A stretch of 64,000 nt of DNA, from positions 10,102,310 to 10,166,309 of the forward strand of contig OZ038435.1 of NCBI GenBank assembly GCA_964036275.1. The letters are read 5' to 3'. How positions within the stretch are numbered: position 1 is the first letter of the stretch; each line of letters begins with the position of its first letter. Source of the DNA: Litoditis marina (lineage: Eukaryota > Nematoda > Chromadorea > Rhabditida > Rhabditidae). The translations under genes and the position numbers were made by a program. A model generated the notes under the pieces. It had not been told where the DNA came from. It saw only the letters and a program-made list of their open reading frames with translations, and did no database searches. Shown piece after piece: positions 14,501 through 23,211 of the stretch.

Positions 14501-16225
14501 TGTGGAAAATCACGAGTTGTTCTCGTTCTATTCAATATTCATATTGTTTTTAGGACGAGGCTGCCGCTCGCCACCAGGTTCAAGCAAATAAGGAGTCCCG
14601 ATCACTTCATCGAAGACTGTTGACTTCGTTTGGAGACACGAATGCCGAGTTCTTCAAGGTCAACCAACTCAAGGTGCGAATTATACTTATTGTTGCCTTC
14701 TGTGGCCGTATCCACCAATAATTTTTCCCTCTCCCGGGAGCGTTTTTGGGCTCCCGGGAGCAAAACTTCAACCAAATTTGCTCTCCCGGGAGCATAAAAA
14801 CGCTCCCGGGAGAGAAAAAATTGTTGGTGGATACGGCCACTGGTGTTATTAATATTACTATATTAGTTACTTTGTTGTTATATGTAGCCAGCTCAAGGTG
14901 AGGGTTGTATTCATTTTTTCTATTATCACAGAGAAGTCGTTCAAGGAGCTACAAAAATTTCATAGAATATAGAATAGTCACACCTTGCTGCTGTACGGTT
15001 GTTACCTGTATCCATTCACTACATAAACTCTCTGGGAAGTTACTGAACAACCTGTATTTCTGGGATACCCTATTTGGTACCAAAGCTAAGCGAAAATCAT
15101 GAATAAAACTTTTTTTCAGTACCGCAAGAAGGTGATCAAATTCGCCCGATCGCGTATCCATGGCTGGGGACTGTACGCGTTGGAGCCGATTGCACCGGAT
15201 GATATGATTGTCGAATACGTCGGTCAGAAGGTATTATGCCTTTCGAATCGATTCTGGTTTTAATTATAGTTTACGAGGTGTTTATATAGTTTTTCTGTTT
15301 GTAATCATGATATTATGACGTCATACCCCAGTCCCAGTAAAGTTGTCCGAATGGTCAGAAACATCGAAAAATAAGCTAACCTTTGCCGAAAACGAGAAAG
15401 TTTGTCTATTGTTCTGGCAGAATAATAACGCGTTTTGTTCGAATATGTCGGTCAAAAAGTATGCCTTCCGCGGGTCAACATGACTTTCATGCAACATTTT
15501 GTTTACAAATGGTCAAATTTGATTATAGTTTATGCGCGAAAAAGTTTGGTCCCGGCGAATACAATTGATTCTGCACTCAACGTTTTCTGTTCTTCGTTCT
15601 CTGGATATTGATGAACCGAACACGCTTCAAAGGATTTTTTATTTGTTTTTCTCAATAGTCGATAAATCGATATTGTCAGGTTCGCTCGCTGGTTGCCGAT
15701 GAGCGAGAAAAGGCGTACGAGAGACGCGGCATTGGAAGCAGCTACTTGTTCCGAATAGACGAGCACACGGTATGTGTTTTGATCTACTACTATATTGTAT
15801 AGAATCGTGTCTTGATCTACTATAAACTTTGATCTACTCCAATATTGTAGAAAGGAGATAGAGTTGTTTAGTTTACAGTTCGATGGTTCCCCTGTGACTA
15901 TGAGACAGGAATGAGTCGAATGTTAGATAGGTCTGTGTTTGAGGTCCGCTTCAACTTCCCCTATTTTCGTTGCAAAATCGTGAAGTTTTCCTTATTCTAC
16001 TGGAAAGCGGATTCTTTTTCTATTAGAATAAGAATAGTCACGTCTTACTGGTTCATGGCATTTCTTTGTGCAACTATTCCATTTCGCAGGTCATCGATGC
16101 TACGAAGAAGGGTAACTTTGCCCGATTCATCAACCATTCCTGTCAGCCGAACTGCTACGCGAAGGTGGTTACGGTGGATGGGGACAAGAGGATCGTCATC
16201 TACAGCAAGACCCTCATCAACAAGG

Positions 16226-16263
<38 letters not shown>

Positions 16264-17163
16264 GATCCGAAAAATGACACACTAATACTCGGTACACGTA
16301 AAGTTGACCGAAGAGCCAGAGAAGACGAATATGGAATAGAATAGATGTATTCGCGATTCAACCCGTGACTTTCCACATTGGGGGATGTGGCACTCGAATC
16401 GAGTGGGTGACGATTAAGCTTGAACACATCGAGCGGTTGTCTGTGATTAAAAACTGTATGAGTTGTTTCTCTCCAAACTCTCACAAAAATAGTTTATTCT
16501 TATAAACTACCCATTGTGACGCTTTGAACGTTCTGTTGATGTCTAAACTTGAGATATAGGTTGTAGCTTAATGCCTTCGAGCTTAATCGTCACCCACTCT
16601 CCAATCAGAGAAATGAAAAAGAAAAATTAAGATGATGAAGAGGGTATATTCAACCTGTCGCTTATAGTACTCGATGCCACTAGATGGGCTACGATTGAAC
16701 GGTGATTGTTCTTGTAGGACCATACACCAGTAAACTTGTCCGAATAGTCAAAAAAATTCGAAACTACTCAAGAACTACTTTTTTAGCCGAATAGATGAAA
16801 ATCGGTCTACTTTTTATGAAAAATCCTAAGTTTGCACGTGTTCACATCTGAAAACGAATTACTTTTTGTCGCTTAGTCGAACCTCACTGGTGTATGTGTA
16901 GGACATTAGTTTTTCCGGGCTCTCTTTCTGCTGAAAGGGGTTTTAGGCTAAAAGTATGTGGGGGTTCACAGTGCGTATAACGCTGGCACTTCAGTGAATG
17001 GCCGAATTTTCTCCGCATTTCCATTTTTTCCAGTTTTACTAATTTCATTAATTTGTCCGTGTTTCAGGGTGACGAGATAACCTACGACTACAAGTTCCCT
17101 ATCGAAGACGACAAGGTGGACTGTCTGTGCAATGCACCCAACTGTCGCGGCACACTCAATTGA
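179..17163 (+). CDS. set-2: SET1-family histone H3K4 methyltransferase (C-terminal 29 exons)
   Basis: Catalytic subunit of the COMPASS complex; methylates histone H3 lysine 4 in the nucleus. Exons: 179-274, 586-900, 1506-1619, 2221-2356, 3463-3565, 3845-3924, 4288-4402, 4847-5026, 5375-5488, 5906-6075, 6603-6759, 7151-7321, 7711-7800, 8369-8446, 9128-9303, 9588-9659, 9876-9934, 10411-10520, 10796-10927, 11388-11502, 12500-12647, 12923-13016, 13466-13603, 13887-14069, 14554-14673, 15120-15230, 15680-15769, 16090-16224, 17068-17163. Phase closes at all 28 junctions, giving about 1231 visible residues. Order: Arg/Ser/Lys-rich region, proline-rich PPPPPPP stretch, acidic/coiled region, N-SET (exons at 13887 and 14554), then the SET domain in the last 143 residues with [35 protein letters not shown] and YDYKFP, and a post-[13 protein letters not shown] before TGA. 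The SAM-binding and zinc-binding residues are all present. The RRM expected at the N-terminus lies off the window. The symbol follows the C. elegans orthologue; the call SET1 versus MLL/trithorax rests on N-SET and the RS-like N-terminus. Confidence 0.95.
929..1200. repeat. MITE-like element, ~270 bp, 20 bp inverted ends
   Basis: Ends GGAAACTATACACCGACTTG and its near-perfect inverse at 1181-1200. It sits in the intron after the 586-900 exon of SET1. Confidence 0.7.
2409..2625. repeat. GTTAACC-rich palindromic element
   Basis: Inverted arms AACCCGGTATTTCGTTAACC (about 2421) and GGTTAACGAAATACCGGGTT (to 2612). The interior repeats GTTAACC. Probably a distant relative of the GGTTACC family at 39217, 45722 and 63056. 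It lies in a SET1 intron. Confidence 0.65.
3272..3308. repeat. (AT)n microsatellite
   Basis: Uninterrupted AT dinucleotides in a SET1 intron. Confidence 0.95.
4623..4793. repeat. CATACACCAG MITE, ~170 bp
   Basis: Starts CATACCCCAGTAAAGTTGTC and ends CGGACCTTACTGGTGTATG. It is the same palindromic family as 16721-16896, 20088-20246, 31030-31199 and 34698-34868. Decayed copies are recognisable near 6355, 8720, 13310, 15330 and 33036. Confidence 0.75.
5138..5175 (+). repeat. Exon-end echo of SET1 exon 4847-5026
   Basis: About 74% identical over 34 bases to the last 27 bases of the upstream exon plus its donor (CATGAACTATCCG... versus CATGAACCTTCTG..., both ending AATATGGTG). Confidence 0.65.
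5663..5786. repeat. TTAA MITE copy A, ~124 bp
   Basis: Palindromic element with AAGNAGGACGATTAYGTGG at the left and its inverse at the right, in a SET1 intron. See 25188-25304 for proof of the TTAA target. Confidence 0.85.
6148..6270. repeat. TTAA MITE copy B
   Basis: Same family as copy A. It lies between the 5906-6075 exon of SET1 and that exon's echo at 6301. Confidence 0.85.
6301..6349 (+). repeat. Exon-end echo of SET1 exon 5906-6075
   Basis: Carries GATGTGCAGTTGGAGGCAAG and then TACGAGAGGTGGG, matching the end of the exon (GATGCGCAGTTGGAGACGAG, TTCGAGAG) and its GTGGGT donor. Confidence 0.8.
8485..8562. repeat. (CT)n microsatellite
   Basis: Long CT dinucleotide run with few interruptions in a SET1 intron. 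It gives spurious Leu/Ser and Arg/Glu ORFs. Confidence 0.95.
11055..11102 (+). repeat. Exon-end echo of SET1 exon 10796-10927
   Basis: CCATGTGTAATTCACCGAG through TTAAGGTATAG resembles the exon end CCATGTGTACTTCAGCGAG through ATAAGGTACG. Confidence 0.7.
11557..11697. repeat. Poly-C / poly-G tract pair
   Basis: A 10-base C run at about 11562-11571, then G runs at about 11634-11647 and 11675-11695, in one SET1 intron. The opposite polarity could allow pairing or G-quadruplex formation. Confidence 0.7.
12129..12249. repeat. Near-perfect long hairpin (CCCGGGCCGGG arms)
   Basis: Arms of about 53 bases (AGGCCGTATGCATGAAACAT and its inverse) flank a loop of about 15 bases containing GCCGGC. High GC against an AT-rich intron. 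A short palindromic mobile element is the simplest reading. Confidence 0.8.
13049..13081 (+). repeat. Exon-end echo of SET1 exon 12923-13016
   Basis: TTAAACTGGGACATCGGTTAC resembles TTCAACTGGGAG plus donor GTCGGTTAC, about 45 bp downstream of the exon. Confidence 0.65.
14105..14336. repeat. GAGTGGGCGACGA palindromic element, 232 bp
   Basis: Arms AGCCGGCGGACGTGGCGAGT... and its inverse ending ...GACCGCTGG. Related arms occur at 16395-16605. Confidence 0.75.
14701..14842. repeat. CTCCCGGGAG palindromic element, ~140 bp
   Basis: Terminal arms GTGGCCGTATCCACCAA and its exact inverse. The interior has four CTCCCGGGAG palindromes. It lies between a SET1 exon (ends 14673) and its echo. Confidence 0.8.
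14883..14912 (+). repeat. Exon-end echo of SET1 exon 14554-14673
   Basis: CAGCTCAAGGTGAGGGTTGT resembles exon end CAACTCAAG plus donor GTGCGAATTAT. Confidence 0.6.
15437..15472 (+). repeat. Exon-end echo of SET-domain exon 15120-15230
   Basis: TTCGAATATGTCGGTCAAAA then GTATGCCTTCCG matches exon end GTCGAATACGTCGGTCAGAA then GTATTATGCCTTTCG. The similarity resumes further on with GATTATAGTTTA. Confidence 0.8.
16231..16261. repeat. (ATT)n microsatellite
   Basis: ATT trinucleotide run starting a few bases after the donor of the 16090-16224 SET1 exon. Confidence 0.9.
16395..16605. repeat. GAGTGGGTGACGATTAAGCT palindromic element
   Basis: Arms at 16401-16420 and their inverse at 16580-16599. 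Same family as 14105-14336. Confidence 0.7.
16721..16896. repeat. CATACACCAG MITE
   Basis: CATACACCAGTAAACTTGTC to CTCACTGGTGTATG, in the last SET1 intron. Confidence 0.8.
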
Positions 17164-18930
17164 GGTATGTTTTTACTATATTAATAACATTCATAAAAAA
17201 ACATATAATTCTCAAATTGATGTACTAGAATAGTAGTCTGTTACAGCAGACACTGTTACAGGTGGGGTTTAGATTCTGAAAAGTCGGTTATCACACTTGT
17301 AAAACTTGTTTGTTGATTGATGACAGCTTTGCACAAAGTCACTTGTTCAAATATTTGGTAACATGTTCTACGATTGCTGTTTTTCTCTTCAGTTGTTGAT
17401 TGGTTCGAATTTCAGATGCATGCTGGTCATGTTGGTGTTACACCTCAATCTCCCTTCTATCTCCCTTCTATCTCCCCGTCTGATGATGGAATCGTGGATC
17501 TCTCTCCCTCATTGAGATCAAAGTTGGAGTTCATCATTTTTTCGTCTCGGATCTTTTTTTTCAATTAGATATTCGATCAATTGAGCATATTATATCTGTA
17601 AATGCGTGTCACCACATTATATATATTTGCGACTTACCATATCTAATAGAAATGTGTTGTATTTATCTCTCTCTGTATCTCCCCTACCTCCTCTAACTGT
17701 CATTCATCACTTATGTAATCCTCATCACCAAAAATGTCCAAATATGTGTGGTTTTTCAAAATAGATTCTCGGTGAAACGTAAAATTTGCTGAAGAAACCC
17801 GGTGGTCCAGCGAAACTTTTCTGACTTTGCCCGGTTTCTTTTGTAAATGTGTAAATGACTTTATTTTTGCCATTTGTTGTAATCATGCTTAACCAAATAG
17901 TTTACTAGAGCGAGAAGATTTAGATAGAGTTTATATTAGAGTTAGGCATGGTTACAAGATTTAAATGTATGATTAGATATTGTGTATGTGCAATTTTGCT
18001 ACTTGTAATCATGCTCAACCAAATTTTATAAACGAGAAGATTGTGAAAGAGTTAAATTAGAGTTAAGCATGGTTACAAGATATATATGTTCTAGATGTTG
18101 TTGTGTATATGCATTTCTGCTCGGATTTTGGCTGGCCTCGAAATCCAAGTATCAACATCTACATATTTTGTTCATTTAGTTTTGGAATTAACTTTAGTTT
18201 CCTTTCCTTAAATGATTCACCCCTCTTTTCCATTAGCTATTCTGGTTTTTTCAATCATTAGTGGTTATTTGTTTTCTTTTCTTATTATTATTATTGATTT
18301 TGCGTGAGTGATTTCCTGTACAGCATAATATACCTGTAGATGTGCAACTGTGCACATCTACCAAAGTCTGCGGGTTATACTTGGTTTATTCACCTTTTTG
18401 TTTATTATGATATATAGTATGTTATATGTCCTCCGTTTTTTTTGTGTCTGGCGGGTGTCTATTTCACCACTTTCTCTGTTTTGTTTCGTATATATATAAT
18501 AAAAAAATATGGATGTACTGTTTGATATGCCTGAGGATTTCCAGCAATACTTGGTCAAGTTTGTTCTGTATCTTGAAGTTTCATCGCTGACTTGAAGCAA
18601 ATGATGCTGTATAGTCTGTTTACTGGTTCGTAACCTATACAGTAACCCCTCGCGGATTCAGTTGGAGTTTTAGATAACATAATGTGGTGAAGGTTGGCAA
18701 GAGAGTGGACCAGCCGTAGCTGACAGCCAGCCTTTTACATTTTTCTTGGCCAATGAGCATGATATAAAATTCATGAAAATTGCGACCTTCGGCTTGCATC
18801 ACGGCAAAATTGCGTTTGTAGTCCTGTGATTGAAGTTGTGTTTCTAGCACTCGAAACTTCGTGCTGTCGCTTCATTGACAATACAAACAACTATGTTGTT
18901 CTAGTTGATTTGTGTGTAATCCCACTGTAC
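17164..18930. other. SET1 3' UTR and intergenic gap
   Basis: AT-rich and without coding potential. It holds a degenerate tandem duplication: 17879-17962 and 18005-18085 share AATCATGCT.AACCAAAT and GAGTTA.GCATGGTTACAAG. A possible poly(A) signal AATAAA lies in the ATATAATAAAAAAATATGG stretch near 18498. No other gene is seen. Confidence 0.7.
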
Positions 18931-18941
18931 TTTGTTCAGAA
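18931..18941 (+). promoter_or_regulatory. Probable spliced-leader acceptor of mmab-1
   Basis: TTTGTTCAG lies two bases before the ATG with no partner donor in view. This is the normal arrangement for nematode trans-splicing. Confidence 0.6.
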
Positions 18942-21900
18942 ATGATCAGGCGGTCCATTCTTCATTCTGCCCTATTCGTTCGTGGTCTCCACCAGTCGGC
19001 GGTGGTACCAGCCGGTTTCAAACAAGGTACTTTTGTTCGGTTCAATAATCAGCAGGTTATGATTCGAAATCTAAAATAGATGCGTGATACTGTAGTTTGG
19101 TGAATTGAGGAATTCGGTTATATGATAGAGGAAGGACAGTTTGTGAGGAGGGTATGGGATTGAGGAGTTCTAACGAGATGGAAAAGGAACCAGGCGCAGA
19201 ACCGACAAGCATGATCATTGTATGGATGTGTGTGAAAACTGCTCAAAATCAGACGACTCTTATTTGGCGACTTTTGAACAAAACCTCTTTTTAAACTTAT
19301 TCGAAGCAAGTTTGCCTGCACCAGACGTTTGTTAATGAACAGCGTATAGGAAAACGATTGGTTAAAGAAGGACGATTATGTGGACCAATCTCGTGTCAAC
19401 GGTCCTTCAAACTGCAATTGAAAAATGTATTGCAGTTTAAAGGACTGAGCCGTTGCGATGGGACCACATAATCGTCCTTCTTTAAAGATGTCCTGACAGG
19501 AAACAAATCTCGTGCCTTGCCTCCACGGTTAATTCATTTGCTCCGACGTGAATGCGTTCCAAAAACGAAGTTTTCGAATTACCGCTAATGAATTGCGAAT
19601 AAATGATCTACGAAATATCAATGAATTAGTTTTTGTACCGCTTTTGCATTGTAGCGACGGAATTAACCGTGGAGCGCAAGGCACGAGATTTGGTTCCTGT
19701 CAGACCATCTTTAATCTGTTTTATTTGCAGGTCGTGGCACGGGGGATACGGGCCAGTCGGCCCTCTTCAACAATGAGCGGAGATGGAAGGATGACATGGC
19801 CTTCGAGGCACTTGGAACCACCGATGAACTGTCTTCTCTTTTGGGGTCAGTTCTTCGTTCCACTTTTTAGGGTCCCACATCAGCGCGTTGCACAATTGGC
19901 ATCTTTCGATCGTTACCAAAGTTTGGATTTTTTGGAGTCGAACTCGAAATTTAGTTTCTAGTTTTGCGAGTTTCGAGTTTTGTTCAACAAGCCACAAGCC
20001 TACTGTGTTCACAATAGAGGACAAGAGTCGTATTTTCATTCAGTTTCGTGTGATTCACCAAATAGGTCATATTCTCCGGTTCCCAGACATACACCAGTAA
20101 ACTTGTCCGAATAGTCACAAAAATAAAAAAACGGCCTTTTTTTAACGAGATAATTCGTCTATTTTGATGCAAATTCGTTAATCTGCACGTTATTTAATCA
20201 ATAGAGGGACTCCTTTTTGTCGATAGTCGGACCTCACTGGTGTATGGTTCCAGGGTCTGCGGTGAGTATGCTCGTCTAGATGAGTTGGCGGAGGTGCACG
20301 AGGTGCTGACGAGACTCCAGTGCTGTCTACAGGATGTGGCCGCGCACCTGGCCACGCCCCCCGAGTCGACACAGAGAAAGCAGAGTCGGTTTTGTTGTTG
20401 TTGCGAATAATGAATAGAATACGATATGAATAAGAATAGTTATGAATATGTTATTCAATGGATACTACTTGTGGATTGAAAATGAAATATGAGTGGCGTA
20501 TATCGATGTGATCATGTATTCGACACAGCGGAAGCAGAGTTAGTGGTACTGATAGTTATGATCGATTATGGTACTTTGGTTGAGTGGTTGTGTGTGCCAT
20601 TCCCCTTCGGGTTCCGGTCTATGAAATGGTAGTGAAATTTGTATGTAGCAATATGTGGGGTCAGTTATGGGAATTTGTGGTCGAAATTGAGAGGTGAAAG
20701 TGATTTTATACTAGTGCACGTTACAGATATAATTTCCAAGTTGTTCATCTACAAATTTTTAATTGAGTTTTGCTATCTCTACTCTCCAGAGATGACGAAA
20801 ATCGACGTGGAAATGGTGGACTGGATCCATGCGGAGGTCGATCGATTTGGGGACCAGTTGCCGCCGCTGAGACAGTTCATTCTATCGGTTCGTTTCGTTT
20901 CTTTGATGACATTTACTTTCGTATGAGTAGAACGAAACATGCACCTCACTTTTGCTGCTAACATTGCATTTGCAGTCAATTACCAGAACGGGAAGCCTTG
21001 TTAGACAGTTTATTTTATCGGTTCGGTTCTGTCTGCTGGTAATCAGATGCTAGTGTTTTGATAAGAATAAGTGAAGTTACACGGGTTTGTATCAGAAATA
21101 GTCAATACCGCCGATAATGGCGGAACAGATGGCTAGTGGAATACCTTAATGATGTATGTTGGTTTATTATTTATTTATTTATTTATCTACATTCAAAGAA
21201 TGTGGCACTCGCTCATCGGAGAAAGAGAAGAAGAATAGAGAAAAAATTGCCATGAAATTTAAATTGTTCACAGTTCACTTTTTGTACGATGTTGTATCGG
21301 AGAGGGTTGAACTTGACGTGCTCAAACTTGAGATAAGTGCGCTGGTCCGCTCTGAAGGTAGCTGAAATTGTAGTGTACTCTTGTCGTTTGCAGGGCGGCG
21401 GTGTGACCTCAGCTTCGCTGCAACATGCGCGCGCCGTGTGTCGCCGCGCGGAGCGAAGCGTGGTGCCACTGCTGCGCGCCGAACAGGCCGACCCGCAGGC
21501 ACTCAAGTTTCTCAACAGGTACATCTTTCAAACTTGGCTAAAATTTCGTAGGCGATTGAGTTTATGTTTGGCCTTGAGTTCAAATAGTCTTTTCATAGTT
21601 TTATTGCCAGCTTATGCCAAGAATTAAAAAAATCTTGGCGGAAAACTGAAAGTGAATCGAAAATGTTAAGTTTCTCAACAGGTATATTTTGTTATCCCCA
21701 ACTCGACCAAACTTTGTAGGTGTAGGCTGCGAACGAATTCAAGTGTTGTTCAAAACTTCAACCAGTCTTCTGTAAATGTTCTTTTCGACTACTATGTATA
21801 GTTGACCGTGAAACGTAACTGTCTTAAAATTTGAAATAGTGAACATTTCACGAAAGATGAGTTGTGTAATACTGTGAGGTTAGTTTAAACGGTCGTAAGG

Positions 21901-22071
21901 TTAACAGACTCTAGAGAAAATGTGTCATTTCTGGTTCTTTCTTTCAGAATGAGTGACCTTCTGTTCGTTCTCGGTCGATATTCGTGTATGAAGACGAAAC
22001 ACGACGAGTTGACCTACCTCCGACCAACCACTTTCACTTCCCAGAAATGGATGAGAAAGAAGTTGGAATAA
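18942..22071 (+). CDS. mmab-1: Cob(I)alamin adenosyltransferase, mitochondrial (MMAB/PduO type)
   Basis: Transfers the adenosyl group of ATP to cob(I)alamin, making adenosylcobalamin for methylmalonyl-CoA mutase in mitochondria. Exons: 18942-19026, 19731-19845, 20254-20384, 20790-20887, 21394-21518, 21948-22071; 225 residues, close to the usual 230-250. Residues 1-28 are basic and lack acidic residues, fitting a mitochondrial presequence. The ATP/corrinoid core follows: [12 protein letters not shown] (about 30-41), [11 protein letters not shown] (about 54-64) and the signature RAVCRRAER (about 156-164), which closes the active site in the trimer. The donor of exon 3 (CAGA|GTCGGT) is a weaker choice, made because it alone keeps the phase. 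Introns carry several MITEs and three exon echoes. The gene lies just downstream of SET1 on the same strand, as I recall for C. elegans. Confidence 0.95.
19362..19485. repeat. TTAA MITE copy C
   Basis: TTAAAGAAGGACGATTATG to CGTCCTTCTTTAA in mmab-1 intron 1. It shares its right TTAA with the next element. Confidence 0.9.
19482..19714. repeat. Second TTAA-ended palindromic element, 233 bp
   Basis: Arms of about 50 bases (TTAAAGATGTCCTGACAGGA and its inverse ending CCATCTTTAA). Different internal sequence from the 124 bp TTAA MITE but the same terminal TTAAAG. The two sit back to back. Confidence 0.85.
20088..20246. repeat. CATACACCAG MITE abutting an mmab-1 splice acceptor
   Basis: CATACACCAGTAAACTTGTC to CCTCACTGGTGTATG. 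The exon at 20254 begins only seven bases after the repeat ends. Confidence 0.8.
20516..20550 (+). repeat. Exon-end echo of mmab-1 exon 3
   Basis: TTCGACACAGCGGAAGCAGA resembles the exon end GTCGACACAGAGAAAGCAGA, followed in both by GTYRGT-like sequence. Confidence 0.8.
20998..21030 (+). repeat. Exon-end echo of mmab-1 exon 4
   Basis: TTAGACAGTTTATTTTATCG then GTTCGGTTC matches TGAGACAGTTCATTCTATCG then GTTCGTTTC. Confidence 0.85.
21666..21690 (+). repeat. Exon-end echo of mmab-1 exon 5
   Basis: TAAGTTTCTCAACAGGTAT repeats exon end CAAGTTTCTCAACAG with its GTAC donor. It is a credible decoy 5' splice site. Confidence 0.85.
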
Positions 22072-23198
22072 TCGATAATCATGTTATATGTTTGTATTAT
22101 GGTATTATTAATGATAGTAAGAATTTGGTATCGTTCAGTAGGCAAGTGGAAAGCATGAATTATTACAAGAATAATATATCATTGACGAGTCTGGCCACGA
22201 TTCTTCTTATCTTCTTCTTTTATAAATTTATCCTGCGACGTCCTTTCTGTGCGTGGTTGAGTGTTTTAGGTGCTTGTTCTTCAGACTACTTATTTGAGTT
22301 TTAGATGTAGGTATTACCTTGCAGACATGTTAAGTAGTATATTTAAGTAGTTGTAGTCAAGACGATATTAGATTTTATAGTCACATCCACATGTAGTTTG
22401 ATAGTTTGATCTTACGATGTAAATATGTGTATCTTAGTTCATAGTTCGAGCGTTTAATGTTTTCTCAGATGTATGTACAGTAGTTGATTCTAAGGGTGCT
22501 GATGTATTGCTTGCGTTTGCCAGATTTTTTTTGTGATGAAGAGTTTTATATATGGCCTCTAGTGACAACTTTCTACTGTTCTTGACAGTTGCTTATCTCA
22601 TTTTCTTTGCCTAATCAAGCGTTTCAAATGGTTATATCGCGGTTGGAGTCTAAGTAGAAACCAGCCTTTTCTTGAATAGTTTCTCAATAGCCAGGTTACC
22701 AGAATATAATCTAGTTAGTTACCAAATGGAACGTTAAAACTGTTGAGAACATCTCGATTTCTTGAAAATCCTTGCCCTTTTTTAATGAAAAATAGAGGTA
22801 ACTGTCCGGGAGTGCTGAAACTTATAAATGTTGGTATATTGCTACCAACCGGATACTAACATATTGAATGCCACAATAGCTATAGCTATCATAGACGCCA
22901 AACTAAATGAATTTTTTGTGTGATCCATTGTCGTGAAATTATTCTAATATTTCTTCAGTCATAAAGTAAAAGGCCACCCTTTCTCTGTTATCGAAAGTGT
23001 GAACGTCCAATACGTACGTATTTCACACGTACGTTAAGTGATATTTTCATCGTCAAATTCATACATTGTTTGAGAACAAAAAAAGAGTAACCCTTTCACG
23101 TTCTGTAAATGAACCGTTTAATATAATACACATATTTTCTATGAAACCAGTAATGCCATGGATGGTACCAAATTATTCTCTATGGTACCAATATTCCC
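22072..23198. other. mmab-1 / ula-1 intergenic gap
   Basis: AT-rich and non-coding. No convincing promoter motif, RNA gene or repeat was recognised. A small ACGTACGT-type palindrome lies near 23010-23034. Confidence 0.6.
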
Positions 23199-23211
23199 TG
23201 ATTTGCAGAGA
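23199..23211 (+). promoter_or_regulatory. Probable spliced-leader acceptor of ula-1
   Basis: TGATTTGCAG ends three bases before the ATG. Confidence 0.55.

Noticed and set aside
20384..20402. mmab-1 reading on past 20384 into a CCCC tail and TAA
   Set aside because: It would cut the protein before the conserved RAVCRRAER block, which is found intact in phase in the following exons.
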